A stretch of DNA of 64,000 bases, from NCBI RefSeq assembly GCF_001522545.3, contig NC_031797.1, positions 791,507-855,506 of the forward strand. The letters are read 5' to 3'. This DNA is from Parus major. Its lineage: Eukaryota; Chordata; Aves; Passeriformes; Paridae. Shown here one piece after another: positions 55,101-64,000 of this stretch (positions within the stretch are counted from its first letter, which is position 1; every line of letters begins with the position of its first letter). The translations under genes were made by a program, and so were the position numbers. The notes under the pieces are model-generated. The model worked only from the letters and a program-made list of their open reading frames with translations, was not told where the DNA came from and did no database searches.

Positions 55101-57621
55101 CAGGTTGGTGACACTGGGATCTGCTGTGCTGCAGGAATAGACCATCCGCACACCCTGCCTCCTCTCCCCGAGCTCTCGGACTTACCCCTCATGCCGGGGA
55201 AACTGAGACGCAGCAGGCGGGAGGTGCTGGGGGAGAAGCAGTGGCAGAGCCTGGAGGAGAGGGGAAGTGCCCATCTGGGGCAGCCCAAGCTCACCAGGTG
55301 GGTGCTGCACCTCGCGGTGACGCATCCCGCACCCCAGCCCCACATCCCACCTGTGCCCCTCGAGTCATCCCCTCCGATGCCTCCTTCCAGATCCAGGACC
55401 TATGAGTCCTCTTGCAAGGAGACAGAGCAGGCAGCCACGGGCACGCAGGGACCCCCATCCCCCTCGGTGAGTCTTGGCGTCTGCGGAGGAGCAGAACCCC
55501 AGCGCCAGTCCCAGGGTCTCGGCTGGGTGCTCTCTTGGGGAGGGGGCCGAGGGAGGGCTCGTCCCGGTCCCGTGGCAGATGCGATGATGGAACAAGGGGC
55601 TGCAGGATGCCCGCGGTGCCAGGGCTAGCCCAGAGCATCAGCCCCCCGACCTCCCGCAGCTGAGCAAGCAGGACAGCAGCTACCGCCGAGCCTTCGGGGA
55701 GCTCGCTGAGCAGGACGTGCTGCTGGGCTGCTTCTCATGTGCCTGGCAGAGAGAGGTGCCCTACCACGGTCGCCTCTACGTGTCCTCCCGCCACATCTGC
55801 TTCCACTCCAATCTCCTGCTCAAGGACATCAAGGTGGGCTGGAGTGGGCGTGGGGCCAGCAGAACAGGCACAGGTGGCAGCCGGGAACACGGTGACAGAG
55901 CCTGTTCCCCCTGGCACAGGCCGTCGTCCCTGTTGACTCCGTCTCAGCCATCAAAAAGACCAACACGGCGTTGCTGGTGCCTAACGCAGTCAGCATCCGC
56001 ACGGCAAAGGGGGAGAAGGTGAGAGCAGGGACAGTGCTGGCGGGCAGCCTCACCTGGAGTGTCATGTGGAGTGTCCTGGTCCCTGTGGGCTCTGGGCTGC
56101 CACTGAGGGGGTAGGTCTGGCACAAATCCCCTTCTCACGCCCCCGCAGTTCCTCTTTGTGTCGCTGCGCCAGCGAGAGGCCACGTACCAGCTCCTGAGGT
56201 CAGTCTGCAAACACCTGCAGGTACGCGGGGCCTGGATGGGGAGGGGGGGCTCCATCCATCCATTGCAGGACACCTCCCTTCATCTCTCCTTGTCCAGGAC
56301 AGCGGCCAGAGCCCTCGAAACTCAGTGAACAATGAGGAAACTCTTAGGAAGTCTCAAGTAAGGCCAGGGAAGGGAGGGCAGGAGGGAACAGCAGGAGGAG
56401 GGGCAGTCCCAGCCTCCTGGATGGGGTGGGCTGGCTGTAATGGCTCCTGGGAAGACGTGGTGGGGAAATGAAAAGCCCCAGCCCCAGGACCCTCTGTTCC
56501 TGTGGGTGACACAAGTCCCATCAGGTCCTGCCCATGTCTGCATGGCAGTGGGGCAGGTAGGTGCCTTTGGGGACACACATCATGACTGGGGCTTGTCCTC
56601 TTCCAGATCTCGAGCTTTTCAGACCTGGAGCAGAGCACCCCGGAGCCAAACAGCCTCCACAAATCCCTGGGTGAGCGGCCAGCCTGGTGCACCCCATGCA
56701 TGCTCACAGCCCTGCTCTGGCAGCTCTGGGCTCTGCTCCTCCTCCCCAGACACACATGGCCTGGGCGTGATCTCGCTGCCCTCACCCTCCCTGTCCCCGA
56801 GCAGCATCTCCCACAGCTCCAGGGAGTGCAGGATCAGCTCTTTGTGGCCCCGTGTGCCCCTGGGACACCTAGACCTCTCCCTAGGGCATTCATCGATTGT
56901 CTCCTGGTCACCTGCAGATGAGCCAAACCCAACATCAAGGCAAGCAGAGGACGAGGATGATGGGGTGGCCCTACTAGTTCCCAGCAGCAGCGAATGGGTG
57001 CCCTCAGCAGAGACCTGTGGCCTCTGGGGTGCGTCAGGGGGCTTGGGATGGGGAGATTTTTTACACCCTGGCAGAGCTGAGCACAGACTCTCATGCCAGT
57101 GTCACTGCCTGTCCTGGCAGGGGGACCCCACACCGTGCTCCAGGCCTGGGCTACTGCACTTTGGTCCCAGATAAACCCCCAGCTGAGCCCTCTCAACATC
57201 ATCATCATCATCTACCTGCTGCTGTGAGTCTCCAGGACCTGCTCACACTCCCACTCCCCATCCCTACTGAGCCCCAGCAACCTCTCCAGGGTGGCACTGG
57301 CAGGCCAGGGTTCCCGCATTTCCCCTTGGACACCCATCCCCAGGGCGAGCACACGGAGCCTGGCCGTGGCACTGCTCCTGCCCCACGTCACCACCCTGTG
57401 CCCCCTGGCTGACTCTGGCCTGTTCTCAGCATGGTGGCCTTGCTGCTGTCCTCGGGGTACATCGGTCTGCGCATTGCGGAGCTGGAGCAGCAGCTGGCGT
57501 TCGTGGGGGCCTGGCCACATCTCAACCTGTCACAGCAGTGAGTGGAGGGGCATGGGGTGGCCTCTGTCCCCATCAGAGACTCCTCCTCACCCTGCCTGCC
57601 CTCAGGTACAAGACAACGTGA
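54398..57621 (+). CDS. GRAM-domain tail-anchored protein, GRAMD2A/GRAMD2B-like
   Basis: Twelve-exon model in which all phases join: 54398-54749, 55135-55297, 55391-55466, 55660-55833, 55920-56018, 56149-56220, 56298-56357, 56607-56670, 56750-57028, 57121-57223, 57430-57537, 57606-57621. It gives 521 residues, or 385 if translation starts at the ATG at 55191. The GRAM domain spans exons 4-6 ([68 protein letters not shown]), in the pattern of GRAMD2A/2B. A hydrophobic segment ([11 protein letters not shown] then [13 protein letters not shown]) near the C-terminus is followed by [11 protein letters not shown], like the tail anchor and LEEQL of GRAMD2B. Related proteins sit in the ER at plasma-membrane contacts; that role is inferred here. 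Exon 1 (poly-Glu, [15 protein letters not shown]) and the start codon are uncertain. Exon 9 is unusually long and may hide a splice. Confidence 0.8.
54622..54655 (+). repeat. GAG/GGA trinucleotide run coding for poly-Glu
   Basis: About ten GAG/GAA codons in the presumed first exon of the GRAM-domain gene. It lies in frame with the downstream exons, giving a run of acidic residues, and could vary in length between individuals. Confidence 0.8.
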
Positions 57622-57959
57622 GGCCACCAAGGACCATCACCAGAGCTCCAGTTGGGGGGTCAGGGCCTCTCTGAGCCCTTCCCTGGCCTCTCAGGGGTGG
57701 CTCTGTCACCAAGTGCCTTCCAGCCCCCCACAATGCCTGAGAAGCCCAAATGGGCTGTGAGGCTCCATCTCTCTCCCCACTGTCTGCCCACCCTGAGCAG
57801 CAGCAGAAGAGACTCAGGGAGCTCCCTGTGGGACACAGAGCAGGGAAGAGGGGCTGGAGTCAGCACCAACCCCCACCCAGCCCTGAGGCAGGGCAGGCAG
57901 AGGGGGCCAAGCCCCAGGCAAGGCAGGGGCACAAAGAACAGATTCTATTAGTAAAGATT

Positions 57960-57965
57960 AATAAA
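57960..57965 (+). terminator. Polyadenylation signal AATAAA of the GRAM-domain gene
   Basis: Canonical hexamer within ATTAATAAAATCTG, 339 nt after the stop codon, in an abruptly AT-rich patch. Confidence 0.8.
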
Positions 57966-59219
57966 ATCTGTATTATATTAATACTTATTATTTGCTGGGC
58001 CAGATGCCACAGGATGAACATAAACCAGTCCCCCATCACACACCCCCTGCTCTCCAGAACAGACCAGGACACAGCAGGATCAGGGGCTTTGACTGCTGTG
58101 GGTATGCAGCTCCAGGTGCTGATGTCCCAGGGGTCCAGGGAGCAGCAGAAGACCCTGAGCAGTCCCCTGGAGCGCTGCTGCCAGTGACAATGGGAGACAG
58201 AGGGGAAGGGGGTGGTGAGGGTGCATCAGGGAGCCCCAGGGCCCTGCAGCTGGCCAGGCCCTGGCTCTTACCCTGCTCCTTCCCTAGGATGGGGCTCACC
58301 TGCCAGAGGAAGGGGTTGCAGCAGGTGCAGGGTCACAGGTACATGGTGGGGATAATGGGTTCCCACAGGTTCTGAGCATAAGCTGGGGGTGGGAGCAGAG
58401 CTGGGAGCACAGCAGAACCTGCACCCCACAGAAGGATCCACCCAGCCCAAAGCCCTGGAGCTTAATCCCACTCTGGACCAGTTAAGGGGCCCTGGGACTT
58501 CTCCCAAGCTCCAAGGTGGGGAAACTCAGGCACTGACAGCTCCTTTCTCTTTGCCATTTCCTGGCCATTCCTTCCCTGAACCCACAGCTCAGCTCTGTGC
58601 CTGGGCAGCAGCAGTGGGTGATGCCAAGGTCAGGATCCTCCCCCTCCTCATCCTGCTGCTCAGCCCCATGGATCAGCTCTGCCCCACACCACCCAGCCCA
58701 GGGGGTCTTCTAGCAGCAGGCCTGGTCCGCACAGCATAAGACACCAGTCACTGGGGGGAGGGAGCTGCCAGGGTTTCATGTCTCTCCTGAAGGCTGGGAA
58801 AAGGCACAGGCATGGGGGCACAGGGTTGTACCCCACTGGAGAGGTGTCCCCTGTCCACAGGGCTACAATGCCAGGGAGGAGATGCCCATGTGAGGGTCCC
58901 ACCTGCATGGTGACAGCAGGACTCCTGACTCGAGGGCCTGCAGGACAGAGGGGTCTCACAGCAGCCATTCCCCACCCAAGGAGGGGCTGTGCCAGGCCAG
59001 AGGCCCCTTTTCCTCCTTCCTGCCATGCTGAGGGGTACAGGGCAGGGAACGGGTGGGGCTGTGCCCTTTGCCAGCAGCAGGAAAGCAAACAGGGAGCAAT
59101 AAACCTCAGGTGAGAGCTGTGCCAAGAAAGTTGGTACCTGCAGAGGTGGGGTGGGGACCCTGGGGCCTTGCTGCACCCTTCACTGTGGAGAATCAAAGCA
59201 GAGCCATGGAGACCAATCC
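57966..59219. other. Intergenic interval, nothing recognised
   Basis: Lies between the GRAM-gene poly(A) site and the presumed FZR1 3' end. I see no exon, RNA gene or interspersed repeat. Open frames have no family resemblance. Confidence 0.6.
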
Positions 59220-62034
59220 AAATAAATTCACAACCTGTTTAATGCCAGTTCAATTGCTTTACATGAAAAAAGTTACAGCGTGCTCCATCTTTGTTTTCAA
59301 TCACATGACACCTGGGATACAACGATGCCACAGACTCTGTCAGCCAGCTCTGGGAGAACCCTGTGCCTGAGCCAGCGCCCACAGGTCACACACACTGACA
59401 CATCACCTCAGACCTGCCCTTTTCCCTCTTGAGCAGCCAGTGACAGTATCACCCTGAGACACTTGCACACACCCACCTCCACACAGATACAACTGGGAAC
59501 TCCTGCCTGGCAGCTGGGAGTTGGGCTGTAGTGGGCTTTGACCGCCAGATCAGGGTGAGCAGCCTGTTCTTGCCATGCTCTGTCACCTACACGTGTGGGC
59601 ACAGAACAGTCCTGGCCTGGGAATCACTAACCCTGGCCTGGGAATCACCAGCCTCCCTGCCAAGTGCAATAAGAGAAGCCAACCTGCTCCCAAGGCAGAC
59701 AGAAAAGTGAGATGTAGACACAAGATGTAGTTTGGAAAAGTCCTTAGCAAGAGGGAACAATGGTGGGGACAGAGCCATGAGGAGCTATCCCTACTCTGCA
59801 GCTGGGAGAACTGGGTAGTGGCTGCAGTGCCCACCTGGCACTGCCCACCCCACAGCACTGCCACTCCCCCCAGCAGCTTCTGGGACTCCTTGAGGAAGTT
59901 CCCCCATCACAGGGTGAGAGGCAAATCCACTCCTCTGGAGCCCCAGGGCACTGGGGAGCCTAATCATCACCCCGGCATCACTGCACTCCAGCTGGGTGCC
60001 TGGTTCCCTCCAGCTCCAGAATGGGCTGAGAACTCCTGTGTGCCCCCAGTCCAAGCACTTACACCTTCAGAGGAGAAACCAGTGTGTCCTGGGGGTCTGC
60101 ACAGTGCTATTTAGCGGGAGGCTATCCACAATGGGAAAATCTACAGCACAGCCGCCAGCCTCTCCCCAGCCCCCCGAAACAGCTCTTTCCCCAGGTGATG
60201 ACACCCACAACAGACCACCTCTTGCTTCAGGTGACCCTTTGCCTCAAACCCATTCCCCAAGTTAATGATGCAAGTCAATTTAACACCTCCTCAGTGCTTT
60301 GGGGTGCTCCCAACCCATGGTGATGTGGAACAGTGCCCACAAGTGGGTAGTTGAGCTCAAACAGTGTTTCAGAAACTCCATGGAAATTCCATTTTGGTGG
60401 CAAGTGAGACTGTGAGATGACAAAGTGGCCTGTGGGCCTGGGAGACTGCCAGGGGACTCCCAGCACACCAGCTCCTCACCAGTGACTCCCAGTATGTGCA
60501 ACACAGGCACAGCACCACCAGCCTGATCCAGGCACTGGTGTGATGGCACGTATGGTCAAGGCTGTATTGGCCTTCTCGCACCTTGGCTCACGCTAAGGAT
60601 ACTGGTGGTACTGGGGAGGACAGACAATCATATTCCTACCGCCTGCTTTTAGGGAAAGAAGGGAGAGAAGACAAAACAACAGATTAAAAAAAGAAAGAGA
60701 AAGCATCACCTATGCAATCTACAGAGAGAGGACAAGTCTATATATACAGCCAGGGAATTCCACACGGGAACAGGAAGCAATGCTGGGAGAGGGCAGGGTA
60801 GGCACAGGCATGGGTCAGATGGAACAGGCAGCACAGCCTCACAGCTTCTCTTAAATTAAAAGCAACAAACACATACAGAGCATTTGTGTTACGTTCCATG
60901 GGCTCCAACTCTCAGCCAAAACTCTTGTCCCACACAATCTAAAAATCCCAAACCACACACCAAAACTCAACAGCAGGTCCCTGTCTGGGACTTGGAGATA
61001 ATAAAAAAGCAACACTGCAGCCCTGTTTCAGAAGAACCCCTCTTCCAGCCAGAAGAGGCCCTGCTCACCCCAAAAATCAGAACTTCAGGATTTGCTTCTG
61101 TTCTCAAACACATCCCAACTGCTTTTGGCCTCAGGGAGACTCCAGAGCAAAGGCACCCCACCTGGTGGCAGCGAAAGAAGCTCCACATGCACAGGTGGTT
61201 GGGTGGGTTTATTTTTTTATAAAGTCCTTACTTCTCCTCTCTGGTAACTCCCACGATCAGCCCAGAATATGAAACAGCCAACTGCAGAACTTCCCAATCC
61301 TGCTCCCTTAGAGGTGAAGCTTTTTCAAGTCTCCTCCAAAGTCTAAAGCCCCAAATGTATTTGTTCAGAGGCAGCTGTCAAGCACGCCAAAAAAAAATCA
61401 AGCTGTCTTATGGAATGATCATGTCAAGTACTACAGTACCTGTCTGGGGGGAAAAAATAAAGAAAAAAAAAAAGGAAAATAGGCAGTTCTCCAGTTTCTT
61501 CCTGGAATGGGGATGCCAGGCTATGAACAAAGCCCTTAGATGCCCAGCCTGGAGCTGTGCCCCTTGCACCAGCTGTACCGGACCAGTCTGGCTGGCTCCT
61601 GCCCCTAGAGATGTCACTCTAGGACACAGCAGCATGTCAAACCCCTTCCCACAGCAGCAAGAATATGCTCCTCTCTTGCAGGAGGCACACCGTGGCAGTG
61701 GGGATGGCCTCAGTCCAGTCTCAATGGTCCATGTCACACGAGTCCTCCCCAGTACCATCCCAATGGCTGGACGATGCTGGGTTAACATTTCTTTTACCCG
61801 TTTCCCTTTATGAAGGATGAATCCAATAACCTTTGGCAGTTCCCTCCCCTCCCCACCCCATCCCAAATACTGCCCAGCCCTGTGGTTCACAAGCACATAT
61901 TTAATGAGCTGGGTCCTCCTCCAGTCCCACAGCTCTCCCTCCCCTTGGCTGGGCTCCGAGGGTCCATGCACACCAAGGGAGTGGTCTGATCCTGGAATGT
62001 CAGGCTGTAGGTTCCTGGGGCACAGGGAGGGGGT
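59220..62034 (-). other. FZR1: FZR1 3' UTR
   Basis: Minus-strand sequence after the FZR1 stop codon. It is AT-richer than the rest of the window and lacks long frames, as expected of a UTR. It ends at an AT-rich block with GCAATTGAACTGGCATTAAA and GTTGTGAATTTATTTGG that looks like a conserved 3' end. An internal AATAAA at 61213-61208 could produce a shorter form. Confidence 0.6.
59238..59243 (-). terminator. FZR1: Distal FZR1 polyadenylation signal ATTAAA
   Basis: Minus-strand ATTAAA followed by a GTTGTGAATTTATTTGG downstream element, at the end of the AT-rich UTR-like stretch. Confidence 0.5.
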
Positions 62035-63213
62035 TTATCGTATCCTGGTGAAGAGGTTGAGCACAGATACAGACTCCTGACAAGGGAAGACAAAGCAGGG
62101 GGTAAATAGCTGTTATTCTACATGCTTCTGGGTTGGTTTGTTTTTAATCTGGTATCTCTAGCTCGGGGCATGATCCCAGCTCACAAATCAAAGTCCAACA
62201 CCATAAATATTCCCACGCGTTTCCTCCAAATGGTAACAAGTGCGCAGCTGGCCAGAGTGCCATTCCCAGAGCTCTGTAGGCAGCTGTACCTCAGAGATGG
62301 CAAGAACTGGGGGACCCCCAGGAGCAATGCCAGCTTGCCCCAGTCCCCTCCTGCAAATCCCTCTGCCAGGCACCCAAGAAAGCTCTCAGAGCACCAGGCA
62401 CAATCTGCATTTGGTGATGATGAGTTGTCACTGGCAGAATCCATGATCCCATTTTCATCCAAACCCAAATTTTAAGCAGCTTTATAAAGAGGAGGGAATA
62501 ATCATGGAATCACAGAAAGGCTGGGGCTTCAAGGGACCTTGAAGTTCATCACCTTCCACTCCCCAACCATAGGTTGCTCCAAGCTCTGTTCAGCCTGGCC
62601 TTGGACACTTCTAGGGATCCAGGTGCAGCCACAGCTGCTCTGAGCAACCTGTGCTGGGGCCTGCCCACCCTCACAGGGAACAATTCCTCTCCAATATCCC
62701 ATTTAGGCCTGACCTCTGGCAGTTGGAAGCCATTCCCTGTGTCTTAACCCTCTATACCCTGGTCCAAAGTCCTTCTCCAGTTCTCTTAGAATCCCATTAG
62801 GCACTATAAAGGGCTGTAAGGTCTCCCTGGGGCTTTGTCCTCTCCAGCTGGACAACCCCAGCTCTCCCAGCCTGCTGGGCTCAGCTTGGTAAGGTCCCCG
62901 AAATGCTGCTCTCCTCAGCAGCCCCGGACCAGCCTGGAGAGGGATATTGTGTCACACCTGCCTTGGGCACACAGGGTGACCTTTTACTTAAATTTCAGCC
63001 AAGTTGAATCCTTCACTGCCCCAGCCCTTGATCTGCAGGAAGGGATCAGAGAGGAGGCAGCAGAGCAGAGCCAACGTGGCCTGAGTTCCCCCAGGCAGCT
63101 GCCCCCATGCCTGGCCTTACCTTTGTTGAGCGAGTTTTACTGAAGACGTTCCAGAAGCGCAAGGTTTCGTCTCCAGCTCCTGTGACAATAGCCTCCCCAT
63201 CAGGGGACATTGC
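62035..63213 (-). CDS. FZR1: FZR1 (CDH1), last two coding exons
   Basis: Partial gene on the minus strand; the rest lies beyond the right edge. Exon 63213-63121 encodes AMSPDGEAIVTGAGDETLRF then WNVFSKTRSTK, the last WD40 blade. Exon 62076-62035 encodes ESVSVLNLFTRIR and TAA. FZR1 activates the anaphase-promoting complex in late mitosis and G1. Its beta-propeller recognises D-box and KEN-box substrates, and the C-terminal Ile-Arg tail docks on the TPR subunit CDC27. That IR tail is intact here. Intron 62077-63120 contains one CR1 element. Confidence 0.97.
62501..62880 (-). mobile_element. CR1 LINE fragment in the last FZR1 intron
   Basis: Reverse-strand CR1 tail: ATCATGGAATCACAGAAAGGC, GGACCTTGAAGTTCATCACC, GCCTGGCCTTGGACACTTCT and TAAGGTCTCCCTGGGGC. 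It is sense relative to FZR1 and moderately diverged. Confidence 0.9.
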
Positions 63214-63747
63214 CTAAGGACAAGACAACAACCTTTAGCACCTGTCACATTTTTGAGGCTGAAAATAAGTCTCTGTTGGAATGCAGGAGAGATTTAACTC
63301 TCCTTTCTACTTGGCAGTAAGAAGCCAGCTACCTCTACTTCCAGGTGCTTCATGCAGCCTCAGGTGCATTTGGGCACTTGCACCTTATGGTGCAGCTATG
63401 GAACACATGGGGTGAGTGGTGTGGAAAGAATACTTGAGTTAAGAAATCCAAGGCATGTGAAACTGAGGATGTTTCTTCCAGGATTATCAACATGCCTGAA
63501 GGCAGGAAGATAGTATGACTGGATTTTCTTGTTGCATTGATTGCTTACATTGGGATTTACCTCCCAAAACATTATCAGCATTTCTCATCTCTGTTGTGAA
63601 CTGCTGACACCCCCATGTAACAGTAACAGCAGATATGAGATGGATCAGGATTACCCACAACAAATGTTTAATTCCCTGGGCAGCAGTCATCATTGAAGAG
63701 GAGTGAAAGTCCTCTTGGAAAAAGGAGAGAAGCTTGTGTTTCCTAAA
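63214..63747 (-). other. FZR1: FZR1 intron, no exon seen
   Basis: Sequence upstream of the last WD40 exon in the transcription direction. I found no further WD40 exon before the CR1 element at the right edge. Confidence 0.6.
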
Positions 63748-64000
63748 ATCACAGTATCCCAGAATATTTTGGGTTGGAAAGGACATTAAAGCTCATCTCA
63801 TTCCACTCCCTTCCACTATCCCAGGTTGCTCCAAGGCCTGTCTAACCTGGCCTTGGACACTTCCAGGGATCCAGGGATCCAGGGGCAGCCACGGCTGCTC
63901 TGGACAGCTGCTGCCAGGGCTTCGTTACCCTCACAGAATTTCTTCCCAATATCCCATCTAACCTTGCCTGTGGGAGTTTGAAGCCATTCCCTGTGTCCTG
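63748..64000 (-). mobile_element. CR1 LINE fragment running off the window
   Basis: Reverse-strand CR1 tail starting AAATCACAGTATCCCAGAAT and GGACATTAAAGCTCATCTCA, in the next FZR1 intron. A small local duplication (CCAGGGATCCAGGGATCCAG) is present near 63863-63882. The element continues past the right edge. Confidence 0.9.

Noticed and set aside
53098..55140. 680-codon plus-strand frame
   Set aside because: It fuses the end of the TG repeat, an antisense CR1 tail and CpG-island sequence. No resemblance to a protein, and it ignores the clear splice structure of the GRAM-domain gene.
57171..57223. Starting the membrane-anchor exon of the GRAM-domain gene at 57171 (CCCAG|ATAAAC)
   Set aside because: It would need a phase-0 donor upstream that I cannot find. 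The acceptor at 57120 joins the preceding exon in phase and keeps the frame open.

Overview
This is a GC-rich, gene-dense vertebrate nuclear segment. Many CR1-type LINE 3' ends, short introns, CpG-island promoters and the gene order all suggest a bird. From memory of avian maps, the best match is the microchromosome region (chicken chromosome 28) equivalent to human 19p13.3. All the protein-coding genes have spliced exons whose phases I checked by hand. Long open frames that are not part of these gene models look like by-products of high GC content, repeats or assembly gaps.

Layout from left to right: the 3' end of PIP5K1C (+, 656-10007, including alternative C-terminal exons); CACTIN (+, 14164-19467); a 7 kb non-coding interval with an orphan CpG island and a G-rich GAGCC array; TBXA2R (+, 27066-28583); GIPC3 (-, 31543-29116) tail to tail with TBXA2R; HMG20B (-, 38265-32987); a divergent promoter interval filled by an inverted minisatellite; MFSD12 (+, 40655-50342); a TG-rich minisatellite with two assembly gaps; a GRAM-domain, tail-anchored protein gene related to GRAMD2A/GRAMD2B (+, about 54398-57621); and the last two coding exons plus a long 3' UTR of FZR1 (-, 63213-about 59220).

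The order PIP5K1C-CACTIN-TBXA2R-GIPC3-HMG20B-MFSD12-FZR1 and the relative orientations match human 19p13.3 as I remember it. The exception is the GRAM-domain gene, which I do not recall between MFSD12 and FZR1 in mammals. The genes are housekeeping or signalling genes with separate jobs (phosphoinositide synthesis, splicing, thromboxane signalling, myosin VI adaptor, chromatin repression, lysosomal transport, cell-cycle ubiquitination). They do not form a pathway; what they share is conserved synteny.

The least explained parts are: the GRAM gene; a candidate 30-nt microexon and an apparent exon duplication at the PIP5K1C C-terminus; the GAGCC array in the orphan CpG island; the inverted minisatellite between HMG20B and MFSD12; and two nearly identical CR1 copies 20 kb apart. 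I saw no tRNA, rRNA, CRISPR array or prokaryotic element.
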